Source: Planctomycetaceae bacterium
GTDB taxonomy: Bacteria; Planctomycetota; Planctomycetia; Planctomycetales; Planctomycetaceae
Length of the DNA stretch: 64,000 bases
Assembly (NCBI GenBank): GCA_021732995.1
Contig: JAKFWA010000092.1
Span: 1-64,000, forward strand
Direction of reading: 5' to 3'
Positions within the stretch are counted from its first letter, which is position 1. The number at the start of each line of letters is the position of its first letter. This document shows, piece by piece, positions 27,838 through 39,800 of this stretch. The position numbers were made by a program, and so were the translations under genes. Under the pieces are notes generated by a model. That model was not told the DNA's origin, did not search any database, and saw only the letters and a list, made by a program, of their open reading frames with translations.

Positions 27838-30800
27838 TTATTTCGTGCTCTTCAGGAATGTGATCAGGTCCGCCATTTCCTGCACGCTGATCTGCTTATC
27901 GAGACCGGCTGGCATGACCGAGACCGTGCCCGGGCGTTGTTCTTCGATGTCGGACCGATTGACACGAGCTTCCTGATTGAGCCCTGTAGCCAGTGTGATT
28001 TCAGTCGCCGTTTCGCTACGGACGAGCCCGTTATAGACCTTGCCGTCTTGAGTGATGATCGTCACGGGTTCATAGCTGCGAACAAAGCTGAGGCTCGGGT
28101 AGAGAATCGATTCCAGCAGATCACGTTCGGTGCGGATGCCGCCGATCTTGCTCAAATCGGGGCCGACGTTGCCTCCGAGATAGGCTAGTTTGTGGCAGGC
28201 AATACAGCTCGCCTTCTGGCTGTTGAAGACCGCCAGGCCGCGACGCACGTCACCCTTCGTCATCTGTGGCAGCAGCTCTTCGATGCGAGCTTTCTGAGTC
28301 CCGGCGTCGACATTGACGAGCGAGTTCAACTCATCAACTCCCTTCTGGACTGCCGGGCTGTACTTCGCGAGTTTCTGCTTCACAACATCCATGCGCAGTG
28401 ACGCGAGGGACCTTGCCTGTTTCAGGGATGCGATCAACTTCATGCCAACAGCTTCGTCCGCGCTGCGTTCGTAGGGCCCGAGCAGCCGGTCAAGTTCAAT
28501 AGGACCACTCTCCTGAATGACTCCGGTAAGGGCGTCCAATTGAGAGCCCGACAATTTCGCCACCGCGATGATGTCGGCTGCAGCGGCACGATCGGCAATA
28601 CCGTCCGTCGGCTTCAGATGACTGGTGACGAACGTAAACTGGGCGTCATCGAGTGCAGACAAGCCATTGGCGATGGTGGCCATTGCAGCCAGTCTGACGG
28701 CTGGTTCGTTCGCGGTGTTGTTCGAGACCGCCAGCAGCGTCGCGTGATAGTCGGCATGCGGTTGCTTGGTGGCTGGCAAGCTGCGGGCTGTAACAACGGC
28801 TGACTTCCGTAGCTCATCGTCGGAGCTGATGAGCCTGGTGAGTGATTCCGCCCAGAGCGGTGAAAGCTCCTTGGGCTTTGACCGACCGATCGCACGCAGC
28901 ACCAGTTCCCTCGCCGGATTCGTGAGCGAACGGTTCACTACGCTCTTTGCGAGCAGTTCCTGAATCGTCGGATGCAGTGCGAACTGCGTCAGTTGCTCTT
29001 CCAGCAACTCGGCCTCGGTGGGCGAAGCTGCGCCAGCGCTCCCGGTAGTCGATTTGCTGACAGTTGGGTCGCGATCCACCTTCGAAAGCTGCTGTTCAAA
29101 GAATCCAGCGAGCGCTCCACCCCACTCAGGGTGATGACCAACAATCCAGCGCGCAGTGTCCTTCAGGGCCACGTCAGTTGATGTGAGTAGCGGCGTCACT
29201 TGCTCAGCTTTCAAGCCGGCGTCCGCTAGTTGGTCGGCGGCAATTAAAGCGACGCGACGCACGTTCGAGTTATCGATCGTCAAACCTTCGGTAATCGCTT
29301 TCACATCGCCGATCTCGACGAGTGCATACGAGTAAGCATGTTGCTCAGCGCGGTCAGGACCACGTTCCGCGGCATGCAGAATCGCGCGACTGATGGCGTA
29401 CTTCGACTCCACACCCATCCGGCCGATCGCTTCTGCCGCCAGACGTCGAGTGGTTGACGAGTTCGCTTCCAGCAGTTTGCCCACCAGGCACAATGCAGTC
29501 TTGTCACGTTCAGCGCTGACGATGTGCAGCGCAGCCTGCTGAATCGTCGGGTGTGCGTCCTTACTGAGATGACCACGCACATAGGGCAAGGCGTCGCGAC
29601 CGGCGACTCGGTAGGCACTCCAGAGCATGTTGCGAACAGACGGAGCAAACACACCGACCGACTGCTGGGCGAGCGGCGGAAAGTGCATCGTGATGTGACA
29701 TTGGTCCTTCGGCGGTTGCTTCAAGTTGGGATCGGCCGCGAACTCCAGTTGAGTGCGACGGTCACGAGCCTTCTGTGAGACAATCGGCCGCTTGTCGGCG
29801 ATCAGTCGCTGCAATGCCCCACGGTCGAGCTTGTCTTCTTCAAGATCGTTCAGCTTCGACCAGTCGATCTTCAGGCCGCGCGGATCATCAATCTTCGACG
29901 CGTCGATCCGGCGTACCCGATAGATCGCGCCGAGGATATCCGGCTTGTGCAACTGCGACGTCGGGCAGCAGAGTTTGTACCAGCCGCCAGTGTCGACAAT
30001 CAGCAGGCTGCCGTCCGCGTCTTCAAACACGTCGGTCGGGTGGAAGTCGATGTTGTTCGAGACCACGAAGTCTGAGTCCGCAGATTCGTATCCGGCACCT
30101 TTCGTCGTGAGAACGTGCCGCGAGACTTTGTGCTTGTTGAACTGGCAAGTGAAGAGATTGTCTCGGTAATCGGAACCAAGCACGTCGTTGTCGTAGCGCG
30201 TCAGGCCGCACGGTGCGGCGGCTCCCATGTGAGACAGGATCGGCATCAACTCGCCGGTGCGGACATGGCCATCGAGCACATTGTGCTCTTTGCCAAACAC
30301 GCTGCCGTGGATGGCGTGAATCAGGCCGTCTCGTTCTCCCGCCTTGCCGCTGCCGGGATGAACCAAAAACGTGTTGGAAACAATGCGATCGCCATTCGGC
30401 ATGAACGCGATATCGACGGGATTATCCATGCCGCCGGTCATGACAACGTCGAGGCCGCTGCCATCCGGTCTCGCACGAAATACATGTGAGGCCTTCGTCT
30501 TGAAGGGCTTGCCGTTGATAGTGTGGTTCTGCTCGGCAAAGGCTCCCTTGCACCAGTAGATCCACCCGTCTGGTCCCAGGAACGGACCGTGCAGATCATT
30601 CGCGCAACCGGTCAGCGTTTCGCCTTTGAACCACTCTTCCCGCTTGTCAGCAACGCCGTCGTTGTCGTTATCTGTGAGCTTCCAGATGCTCGGCGGAGCA
30701 GCAACGTAGAGCGAGCCCGCGTGCCACAACGCACCTTCAGGGAACATCAGCTTGTCAGCCCAGACGGTCGACTTATCAAACGCGCCATCGCTGTTCGTAT

Positions 30801-31068
30801 CTTCGAGCCGCACGATGCGATGAGGTTTGTCTTCCAACTGCTTCTTAGATGGATCGTTCGTGCCGGACGAATCCGTGACGTACAGCCGCCCGAGTTCATC
30901 GAAGTCCGCTGAGATCGGGTGCGGCACCAGCTTCGCATCAGCAGCCAGTTCGATCGTGAAACCATCGGGCAAAGTGAAGACATGCCCGTTGAGCGGTACT
31001 TCAGCCGCCTGAGATGATGACAGGAACAACCCCAGACTGAACAGACCACTCATCCAGCGTAATGCCAT
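27838..31068 (-). CDS. PVC-type haem-binding membrane-bound dehydrogenase with HEAT repeats
   Basis: A 1076-residue exported protein. Signal peptide at residues 1-22. Residues about 25-390 form a glucose/sorbosone-dehydrogenase-like propeller (GRLYVTDSSGTNDPSKK, FPEGALWHAGSLYVAAP, GPDGWIYWCKGAFAEQNHT). The middle (about 480-930) is helical with HEAT-like repeats. The C-terminus carries a c-type cytochrome motif CIACH at 955-959 with a downstream axial Met candidate (VSVMPAGLD), as in the Planctomycete haem-binding domain family. These proteins are thought to oxidise an unknown substrate and pass electrons through the haem. AAGGAG is six bases upstream of the ATG. Confidence 0.9.
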   Translation of the reverse strand: MALRWMSGLFSLGLFLSSSQAAEVPLNGHVFTLPDGFTIELAADAKLVPHPISADFDELGRLYVTDSSGTNDPSKKQLEDKPHRIVRLEDTNSDGAFDKSTVWADKLMFPEGALWHAGSLYVAAPPSIWKLTDNDNDGVADKREEWFKGETLTGCANDLHGPFLGPDGWIYWCKGAFAEQNHTINGKPFKTKASHVFRARPDGSGLDVVMTGGMDNPVDIAFMPNGDRIVSNTFLVHPGSGKAGERDGLIHAIHGSVFGKEHNVLDGHVRTGELMPILSHMGAAAPCGLTRYDNDVLGSDYRDNLFTCQFNKHKVSRHVLTTKGAGYESADSDFVVSNNIDFHPTDVFEDADGSLLIVDTGGWYKLCCPTSQLHKPDILGAIYRVRRIDASKIDDPRGLKIDWSKLNDLEEDKLDRGALQRLIADKRPIVSQKARDRRTQLEFAADPNLKQPPKDQCHITMHFPPLAQQSVGVFAPSVRNMLWSAYRVAGRDALPYVRGHLSKDAHPTIQQAALHIVSAERDKTALCLVGKLLEANSSTTRRLAAEAIGRMGVESKYAISRAILHAAERGPDRAEQHAYSYALVEIGDVKAITEGLTIDNSNVRRVALIAADQLADAGLKAEQVTPLLTSTDVALKDTARWIVGHHPEWGGALAGFFEQQLSKVDRDPTVSKSTTGSAGAASPTEAELLEEQLTQFALHPTIQELLAKSVVNRSLTNPARELVLRAIGRSKPKELSPLWAESLTRLISSDDELRKSAVVTARSLPATKQPHADYHATLLAVSNNTANEPAVRLAAMATIANGLSALDDAQFTFVTSHLKPTDGIADRAAAADIIAVAKLSGSQLDALTGVIQESGPIELDRLLGPYERSADEAVGMKLIASLKQARSLASLRMDVVKQKLAKYSPAVQKGVDELNSLVNVDAGTQKARIEELLPQMTKGDVRRGLAVFNSQKASCIACHKLAYLGGNVGPDLSKIGGIRTERDLLESILYPSLSFVRSYEPVTIITQDGKVYNGLVRSETATEITLATGLNQEARVNRSDIEEQRPGTVSVMPAGLDKQISVQEMADLITFLKSTK

Positions 31069-31127
31069 GAAAGGCTCCTTCGGTCAAACACTTCGCCCAG
31101 ACCTGGTGGACCGTTCGAGATGAACCA

Positions 31128-31808
31128 CTAGTGCCAGAACGCTCCCACTACCGGCTGGTTGCCATCCCCAAAATCGATTTCACACTGCGGGAGGGCAGCT
31201 TGAAGCTTAGCAACTCCGTCTGCTGTCACAGCAGTGCCACGGACGCTCAAGCTTCGCAACTTATCGAGCTGACTCAGGACAGGAATGCTCGCGTCGGTGA
31301 TCTCTGTGGCGTGCAGGTCCAGCGCGATTGCTTTTTGAAGTGACCAAAGGCTGGGGAGTGACTCATCCGTAATCGGGTCTTTGATCAACAGCCTCACGTC
31401 ACGAAATCGAAGCGCACAGGTATCAGGCGAGGAATCCCAGCGTTCCGACTCATCCCAGATCCATTGCAGCGTCGTGAGATCGACTTGGCCTTTCCGGCGT
31501 TCCGCGAGGTCTTCAGCCAACTTACGAAAGCCCGGCAATTCCTTTTCGTCGTAGCCGAAGAAGACCTGCGCGATGATGTTCGAAGTCCACGCGACTGCGA
31601 GCTCCCATTGCCTCTCCGGAACGTCTGCTGGGCGTTGGCTCTTCATGTCCGTGATCGACTGCTGCACGTCCCTCGACAGACCGATAGCCTCGCGAATCAA
31701 CATCACATCTCGCACGACGGGAACCAGGCAGATGAGCACTGCAACCATGAAGATCACACATCCCAACTTCAGACAACTTTTGATCTCGTTTCGCGTGAGC
31801 TGAGCCAT
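31128..31808 (-). CDS. Membrane-anchored short LRR protein
   Basis: 226 residues. An N-terminal transmembrane segment (about 13-34, LGCVIFMVAVLICLVPVVRDV) follows a short basic cytoplasmic tail. The outer part is helical to about residue 120, then leucine-rich repeats: PSLWSLQKAIALDLHATEIT, DASIPVLSQLDKLRSLSV, RGTAVTADGVAKLQAALPQC. The ending ALPQCEIDFGDG is shared in form with other LRR proteins in this window. GGGAGAGG lies upstream of the ATG. No enzymatic motif; probably a protein-binding surface or periplasmic protein. Function unknown. Confidence 0.75.
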   Translation of the reverse strand: MAQLTRNEIKSCLKLGCVIFMVAVLICLVPVVRDVMLIREAIGLSRDVQQSITDMKSQRPADVPERQWELAVAWTSNIIAQVFFGYDEKELPGFRKLAEDLAERRKGQVDLTTLQWIWDESERWDSSPDTCALRFRDVRLLIKDPITDESLPSLWSLQKAIALDLHATEITDASIPVLSQLDKLRSLSVRGTAVTADGVAKLQAALPQCEIDFGDGNQPVVGAFWH

Positions 31809-32032
31809 TGTGTGCCTCTCCCATCATTGGATGTCGGGCGAGCGGACATTCACAATCGCCAGTATAGCAACATAGGCACTCGTGCCCGACACGCCACTTG
31901 GCAAAATCCGTTGCACGCTGGCGGACGAATGCGGCTTCGATGCTGCATCTCAAGCAATCGGTTCTAATACAGCTCAGTTGGGTTTATTCCCTCAATCGAG
32001 CTGGTCGATCAGAGTCAAAGGCAGTGAACGCT

Positions 32033-33049
32033 ATGGATGCTCAAGTTTTCCGTTTGAGTGAAATGAAGCCCGGACAATCGGGTGACGTGTTTGCTTTGCT
32101 CGGAGCCAAAGAGCAGGCCCGAACTCGGGACGATAAGCCGTACTTTCGAGCCACGTTCAAAGACGCGAAGCGTTCTGCCGTGGCGATGATCTGGGCGGAT
32201 CACGGACTGTTTCAGGACTGCCAGAACAATTGGGCTCCCGGAACCTTCTATAAGATTCGCTGCCGCTACGATGAGAACTCGTACGGCTCGCAGATTGAGA
32301 TCGATCGCATTCGGCCGCTGAATGATGCCGATCGGCAATCTGGGTTCGAGGAAGCCGACTTCTTCGCAGCGACGCGTTTTGATCGCGAGACGATGTTCAC
32401 CGAACTGCTCGGCATCGCGAACGAACACATCACCGAAGCACCATTGCGTCGCGTCGTGGTGGAACTCCTCACCGACAACGCCGAGCAGATCAAACGCCAC
32501 TCGGCGGCAGCTCAAAACCATCATGCGTTCATTGGCGGTTATCTGGAGCACACGCTCTCAGTCACGAAGAACGCGATTTATCTCGCCGACAAGTACGTGG
32601 CCTACTACACCGATATGCAACCACCGCTGCAGAAGTCGCACATCGTCGCCGGGGCGATCCTGCACGACATTGGCAAGCTCTACGAATTGGAACTCAAGCC
32701 CGAAGGTTGGCAGTTCACCGCTCAAGGCCGGCTGGTCGGTCACATCATGATTGGCCGCGACATGTTTCGTGAGAAAGCTCGCACCGTGGAGGACATCAGC
32801 CCCGAAACAGTGCTGCGGCTGGAGCACATCATCCTCTCGCACCAAAATCTGCCTGAATGGGGTTCGCCGGTTGCGCCACATACGCCGGAAGCTTTACTGG
32901 TGCATTTTGCCGATGACATCGATGCAAAGTTTCACCAGATGGCGGTGCATTATGAGGCACGCTGGCCTGAACAATCTGAGTTCACCAGCCGTCATAACGT
33001 GCTGAAACGCAGTTTCTTTCTGGGCTTGCCGAACCGGGACGCGAAATAG
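32033..33049 (+). CDS. YhaM-type 3'-5' exoribonuclease (OB fold plus HD domain)
   Basis: 338 residues from the ATG at 32033. An N-terminal OB-fold (about 1-105, with KPYFRATFKDAKRSAVAMIW) is followed by an HD hydrolase domain with HAFIGGYLEHTLSV, the metal-binding HD in ILHDIGKLYEL, and later LEHIILSHQ and FADDIDAKF. This order is that of B. subtilis YhaM/Cbf1, a 3'-5' exonuclease acting on RNA and single-stranded DNA. A longer frame back to 31898 overlaps non-family sequence. It is cytoplasmic, without signal peptide, and is followed by hisB after 120 bases. Confidence 0.88.
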   Translation: MDAQVFRLSEMKPGQSGDVFALLGAKEQARTRDDKPYFRATFKDAKRSAVAMIWADHGLFQDCQNNWAPGTFYKIRCRYDENSYGSQIEIDRIRPLNDADRQSGFEEADFFAATRFDRETMFTELLGIANEHITEAPLRRVVVELLTDNAEQIKRHSAAAQNHHAFIGGYLEHTLSVTKNAIYLADKYVAYYTDMQPPLQKSHIVAGAILHDIGKLYELELKPEGWQFTAQGRLVGHIMIGRDMFREKARTVEDISPETVLRLEHIILSHQNLPEWGSPVAPHTPEALLVHFADDIDAKFHQMAVHYEARWPEQSEFTSRHNVLKRSFFLGLPNRDAK

Positions 33050-33169
33050 TCGCTCCAGAAGGAACGCGCTGCCGATGAGATGAATTCCAACTTCGGCGCT
33101 GATTGTCACAATGTCGCTTCGTTGCCCCGCGAACGATCAAGCTAACTAGCCAGACCTGAGAAAGTTGCC

Positions 33170-33781
33170 ATGTCCCGTCGCATTGGATCCGTGACTCGCA
33201 AGACCGCCGAAACCGACATTCTGTTGCAGATCAACCTCGACGGATCCGGCCAAACCGAGATCGAAACTGGCGTCGGTTTCTTCAACCACATGCTCACGTT
33301 GCTCGCTAAGCACGGCTTGTTTGACCTGACTGTCCAAGCCAAAGGTGATATCGACGTGGATTTCCATCACACGGTCGAAGATGTCGGCATCTGTCTCGGC
33401 CAGGCCATCGCTCAAGCGATCGGTGATAAGGCTGGAATTACGCGTTACGGCAGCATTTCGTTGCCGATGGAAGAAACGCTGGTAACCAGTGCCGTCGATC
33501 TCAGCGGACGCATGGCGTTCGTATTTCGAGTGGACTTTCCCACCGAAAAGATCGGCGATTTCGATTGCCAGCTCGTCGACGTTTTCTGGGAAGCCGTTGC
33601 CGCGAACGCCCGCATGAATCTGCACCTGCTGCTGCATCACGGACGCAACAGCCACCACATCTCTGAGGCTGTCTTCAAGGGCACAGCCCGCGCATTGAGA
33701 CAAGCCGTCGCGGTTGATCCACGTCAAACCGGCGTGCCGTCATCGAAGGGCTCGCTGACCGAAAAGAAACCGGACCAGTAG
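33170..33781 (+). CDS. hisB: Imidazoleglycerol-phosphate dehydratase
   Basis: A complete 203-residue HisB. It removes water from imidazoleglycerol phosphate to give imidazole acetol phosphate in histidine biosynthesis. Family motifs are all present: [28 protein letters not shown] (metal-binding histidines), PMEETLV and [19 protein letters not shown]. It is the single-function dehydratase, not fused to a phosphatase. No other his genes are in the window, so the pathway is scattered. The ATG has weak upstream pairing (GAGAAAG). Confidence 0.97.
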   Translation: MSRRIGSVTRKTAETDILLQINLDGSGQTEIETGVGFFNHMLTLLAKHGLFDLTVQAKGDIDVDFHHTVEDVGICLGQAIAQAIGDKAGITRYGSISLPMEETLVTSAVDLSGRMAFVFRVDFPTEKIGDFDCQLVDVFWEAVAANARMNLHLLLHHGRNSHHISEAVFKGTARALRQAVAVDPRQTGVPSSKGSLTEKKPDQ

Positions 33782-33874
33782 GACCACAATCTCTGAAAGG
33801 TTTAGCGCTGTTCGTGCATTTCCTCTCCATGACCGTTTCTGAAACCAAGAAACCGGGGCCGTGGAGAAGAGATC

Positions 33875-36800
33875 ATGAAACTGACGACAGCACGCTTCGG
33901 AGCGTTTGTTAAGAGTCTACTGGGCGGCGTGTGGAAGAACTCGAAGCCACGTCGTGGACGCGCTCAACGACGTTATTCCCGAGACGGGTTCGCACACGTT
34001 GAGAATCTGGAAGCTCGCGAAGTCATGTCCGCGACGCCGATGCAAGTCGGTATCAACCTGGACAACGTCAATGACTACACGCCGAACTGGATGTTCACGG
34101 ATGCGTTCCAGCATTCTCGACAGTGGATCAGCCATTCGTTCAACACCGTCACGCAGACGCAGGACTTCAACGGTGGAGCCTTCATCCCCGTGCAAACGGA
34201 TGCCAATGGCTGGCCGACACAACTGGCGACTTGGACCAACGCCCACGGTCATCTGATGCAGCAGCGGCTCGGGACGCTCATGTTCCGCGAGCTTGACGGA
34301 AAGTACCCAGCCGGAACTTACCGTGTGGAATGGGATGGGACCGGCGATGTGGTCTTCAACTTTGATGCTCGTGAGACGTCGCGCGGCCGCACTGCCGATG
34401 GTCACAACTTTGCCTTGCTGAACGTCACGCCCGGCAGCGGCGGGATCTATCTGGGCATCAACTCGATGAGTTCCACTGACCCGATTCGCGACATCCATGT
34501 GTGGCTGCCGGACTACAACGGACAGAGCTTTGCGGGTCAGAGATGGCAGCCCGGTGCGAACTTCTCACCGTTCCATCCGCTTTACAAAGAACGCATCGAC
34601 GACTTCGGCATTCTGCGATTCATGCAGACTCAAGAGACCGTGACCTCGGACATCGTGAGCTGGTCAGATCGCCGTGATGCCAATGATGCGCGGCAGTCAT
34701 CAGGTGGCAACGGACCGATGGCAAACGGCATTTCTGTCGAGCACATGGTGCAACTGGCGAATGAACTCGACGCCGATCCGTGGTTCAACATGCCTCACAT
34801 GGCGGACGACAACTTCGTGCGTAACTTCGCCAGCTATGTGCGCGACAACTTGGAACCGGGGCTGACGGCGTATGTCGAATGGTCGAACGAAGTCTGGAAC
34901 TATGCACCCGGCTTCGAGACGTATTACTGGATCGCCGATCAAACTCGATTGCCCGAGAATGCCGGGTTGACTCACTGGCAGATTGCTGGCCGCGAGGCGG
35001 CGCGCGATATGAATATCTGGAGTGACGTCTTCGCCGGTCAGACCGACCGTATTGTGCGCACGGCAGGCGGCTTTGCGGTCAATCCGTGGATCACCGAACG
35101 CATCATCGAGAACATGGGCGGCAGCTTCGACGCAATTGCCATCGCCCCGTATTTCGGACCAAGTGATGCGCAGCGAGCCTCGTACTCCGCGTCTACGACA
35201 GTGGATCAAGTGCTCAATGACATGCGGGGCAACATTGCCTTTAGCGCGCAGATGACCCTAAACCACCAACGGCTCGCGGATGATTACTCCGTCAGACTGG
35301 GTCGCGACATTCAAGTGGTCGCGTATGAAGGCGGACCGCATTTGAATGGCAACAACGCTGCCTATCAAAGCGCCTTGTTCCAGGCCACGAAAGATCCGCG
35401 GATGGCGGACATCACCCGCGACTATCTGCGGATGCAGAATGCAACTGGCCTTGATGCCTACGTGCACTACAAGCTCACCGATCGCGACCGGGCGACGCAG
35501 TATGGACTGTTCGGCGTCTTACTGGCTCAGGATCAACCCACGCGTGAAGCGCACATCTATCGTGCTCTGCTGGATGCAGATGCCGGCACACTCTTCACAT
35601 CAACGCCAACGCTGGTGACGTTGAACGCCGCTGATCCAACGGCCAACGAATCAGGCCTTGGTACCGCGTCCTTCCGGGTCACTCGCGGCGGCGATCTGTC
35701 GCAACCATTGACCGTCAACTACTCGGTGAGCGGCAATGCGATCGCTGGCACGGATTACAACGCTCTCAGTGGTACAGTGACATTCCCGGCCAACGAGAAC
35801 ACGGCCTTCATCACCGTGACACCACGCGACGATGCGACGATCGAAAGTAACGAGGCTGTTACGGTCACGCTGCAGGCAGGTAGCGGATACTCCCTCATCG
35901 GTGCCGAGGCCTCGACCGGCACCATCAACATTGTCAGTGACGATCAGGTTCCGAATCTGTCAACGATCAACATCGTGGCGACCGATCCAAATGCTTCCGA
36001 GGCGGCACGTGATCCCGGTGTGTTCACCGTCACTCGAACGGGCGGTAATACGGCTGCAGCACTGACCGTCTGGTTCCAGAATGGCCAGCAGACTGCAGCG
36101 GGGGCGGATTACGATTCGATCCCGATGAACGTCACGTTTGCCCCAGGTCAGACGACCTCCACAATCACGATTCGTCCCGTCGATGACGCGACGGTGGAGA
36201 ATCGTGAAAGCGTCATCCTCTATATGAACGAATCGACGATGTATCGGCTCGGTGCCAGCAGTGCGGCCCGAATTGATATCTCGGATAACGACGTCGCACC
36301 GCCGCCGGTCACTCCTCTGATCGCCGTCGCGGCAACAGATGCCGATGCTGGTGAGGCGGGTACGAATCCTGGCACATTCACCCTGACACGCACGGGTGCG
36401 TTAAATAACACTCTGACCGTTCGCTACACGGCTTCAGGTACAGCGACGGGCGGCTTTGACTTTGGCGCATTGGGCGGATTTGCCTACTTCGAGTGGGGCC
36501 AGACGACAACCACTGTGGTTGTGAATCCGTATAACGACCCAACGTTCGAGCCGGTTGAAACCGTGATTCTCAATCTCACCGATGGCGCTAGTTACGACCT
36601 CGGTGCAACATCTTCCGCGACCGTGAATGTCACGAGTGATGACGCTGCTCCAGCACTGCCCACGGTGACCATTGTGGCGACGGACGCCAACGCTGCTGAG
36701 CGAAATCGCGATGTTGCGACCTTCACTGTCACTCGGACGGGAAGCTCGACCGCTGCTCTGCAGGTGAACTACTCGCTGAACGGATCAGCGACCAATGGAA

Positions 36801-39800
36801 GCGACTTCGATGCTCTTGGCGGCTCCGTCGTAATTCCTGCGGGACAGGCCTCAGCAATGATCACGGTACGGCCGATCGACGACACTGCCATCGAGTCCAA
36901 TGAAACCGTCGGCCTGACGCTTGTCACCAACGCGGCGTACCAATTGGGAGCAGCCAACTCCGCGACCGCGACCATTGTGAGTGATGACGTTGCCACCGCG
37001 CCACCTACCGTGACAATCTCCGCGGTCGACGCCAGTGCTGCTGAACTGAACCTGGATGTGGCCATGTTCCGTGTGAGTCGCACGGGCGCTACGACGGCTC
37101 CACTGACAGTGAACTACACCGTCGGTGGCACGGCGACCAACGGTGCAGATTACAACCAACTGACTGGCAGCATCATCGTTCCGGCTGGAGCCAGCTATGC
37201 CACGATCACAGTGACACCGATCGATGATACTGCGGTTGAAACCGCCGAATCGATTGTGGTGAACCTGGCCCGCAACGCGGCTTATCAACTCGGCACTACG
37301 GTTTCAGCGACAGCAACACTTGTCAGCAACGACGTAGCACCAATCTTACCAACGGTGACGATCCGGGCGACAGACCCGACTGCCGCCGAAGCCAATCGAG
37401 AGACAGGTAACTTCACTGTCTCTCGAACCGGATCGGCTACGAATCCATTGGTTGTGAACTATTCACTGTCCGGCACCGCGACCAATGGCTCTGACTTTGA
37501 CAGCCTCAGCGGTTCAGTAACGATCCCGGCCGGACAGTTTTCCGCGCCAATCGTGTTACGCCCGGTTGACGACACGACGGTTGATCCCAACGAAACCGTA
37601 ACTGCCACTCTAGTTGCCAATGCGGCTTATCAGTTAGGGACTTCGCAAGCTGGCACGGTAACGATCACCGACAACGACACGCCTACGCAGGCTCCTCTAC
37701 CGGTCCTGTTGGTCATCGCGAACAACGACTTCTACTACCAGGAGTATGCTGACCCACGAACTCAGTTCCTCGCCGCCGGGATACCGGTTGTTGTTGGTGC
37801 TGGCCGTCGAGAACTCTCAACGCCACACCCGAATTCAGGACAGGGCTCAGCGTCTGGTCAGGTGATGCCGGATATCGCACTCGCAGATGCAAGTGCTACC
37901 AATTACTCAGCGATTGTCTTCGTGGGTGGATGGGGAGCGACGCAGTATCAGTACGCGTTTTCGGGCGTCTACAACAACCCCGCTTACAACGGCACTCCTG
38001 AGATTCGAGCCGCCGCGAATCGGTTGATCAATGAGTTCATCGCTCAGAACAAGGTCATTGCAGGCGTCTGCCATGGTGTCAGCGTGCTGGCCTGGGCTCG
38101 AGTCAATGGACAGAGCCCACTGCAGGGACGCACGGTGACGACTGCTGAGTTCTATTCACCGGCCAACAACCTGCCTGATGCCAACTCCTATCGCTGGCAC
38201 TCGGAGACCAACGGCGCGACCGTGTTCACTGCTGGTGTTCTTGGTGATGTGAGTACTCGCAACGACGATGTCATGGTAGATGGCCGCATCATCACCGGTG
38301 AGAACTTCGATTCGGCTCGTCAGTTTGGCATCACGATCGCCGACCGTTTGCGAAATGGAGCAACCACAACCGCGACCATCGCCGCAACCGATGGGTCCGC
38401 TGCAGAAACAGCTCGTGAGACCGGCACTCTTTCTGTGACGAGAACCGGATCGACAGCAGCCGCTTTGGCTGTGAACTACTCGCTGGGCGGGACGGCCACA
38501 AACGGCACTGACTATGACGGCCTGCGTGGTACTGTGGTTATTCAGCCGGGCCAGACGACAGCACCAATTACCGTTCGCCCGATCGACGACACTGTTGTCG
38601 ATGCTAACGAAACGGTGAACGCGACGCTCGCAGCAAATCCAGCCTACAACCTGGTCAGTGCTGTCTCCGCGAGCGTCTTGATCGCTGACAACGATACGGC
38701 CGCCCCCGTTTTGCCCACAGTCACGATTGCTGTCACGGATGCCGCTGCTGCTGAAGCCAACCGTGAAACTGGAGCATTCACGGTCTCACGAACAGGTTCG
38801 ACGGCCGCTCCTCTGGTCGTGAACTACTCACTGTCAGGCTCTGCGACCAACGGCTCCGATATCGACAACCTCAGCGGCTCAGTGACGATTCCCGCCGGAC
38901 AGTCAGCAGCCACGATTGTTGTGCGCCCCGTCGACGACACGCTGGCGGACGCCAACGAAACTGTGATGCTGACGCTTGCGGCGAATGCTGCGTATCAAAT
39001 CGGTGCAGCCCAGTCAGGAACGGTCACGATCACCGACAACGACGCTCCCACACAGGCTCCGCTGCCGGTGTTGCTAGTAATTGCTAATAACGACTTCTAC
39101 TACCAGGAGTATGCTGACCCGCGAGCCCAGTTCCTCGCCGCCGGGATACCGGTTGTTGTTGGTGCTGGCCGTCGAGAACTCTCAACGCCACACTCGAATT
39201 CAGGACAGGGCTCAGCGTCTGGTCAGGTGATGCCGGATATCGCACTCGCAGATGCAAGTGCTACCAATTACTCAGCGATTGTCTTCGTGGGTGGATGGGG
39301 AGCGACGCAGTATCAGTACGCGTTTTCGGGGGTCTACAACAACCCCGCTTACAACGGTACTCCAGCGATTCGAGCTTCCGCGAATCGCTTGATCAATGAG
39401 TTCATCGCTCAGAACAAGGTGATTGCGGGCGTCTGCCATGGCGTAAGCGTGCTGGCCTGGGCTCGTGTCAATGGACAAAGCCCGCTCCAGGGACGCACCG
39501 TGACGACTGCTGAATTCTATTCACCCGCCAATAACCTGCCTGATGCCAACTCGTATCGCTGGCACTCAGAAGCGAACGGGGCGACCGTGTTCACCGCTGG
39601 TGTTCTCGGGGATGTCGGTACCCGCAACGATGATGTGCTCGTCGATGGTCGCATCATTACTGGCGAGAACTTTGATTCGGCTCGTCAATTCGGCATTACG
39701 ATTGCCCAACTTATCCGCAACGGAGCCGAGACGACCGCAACGATCTCTGCGACGGATGCTTCGGCTGCGGAAGCGAGTCGCGAAACGGGCACGCTGGCCG

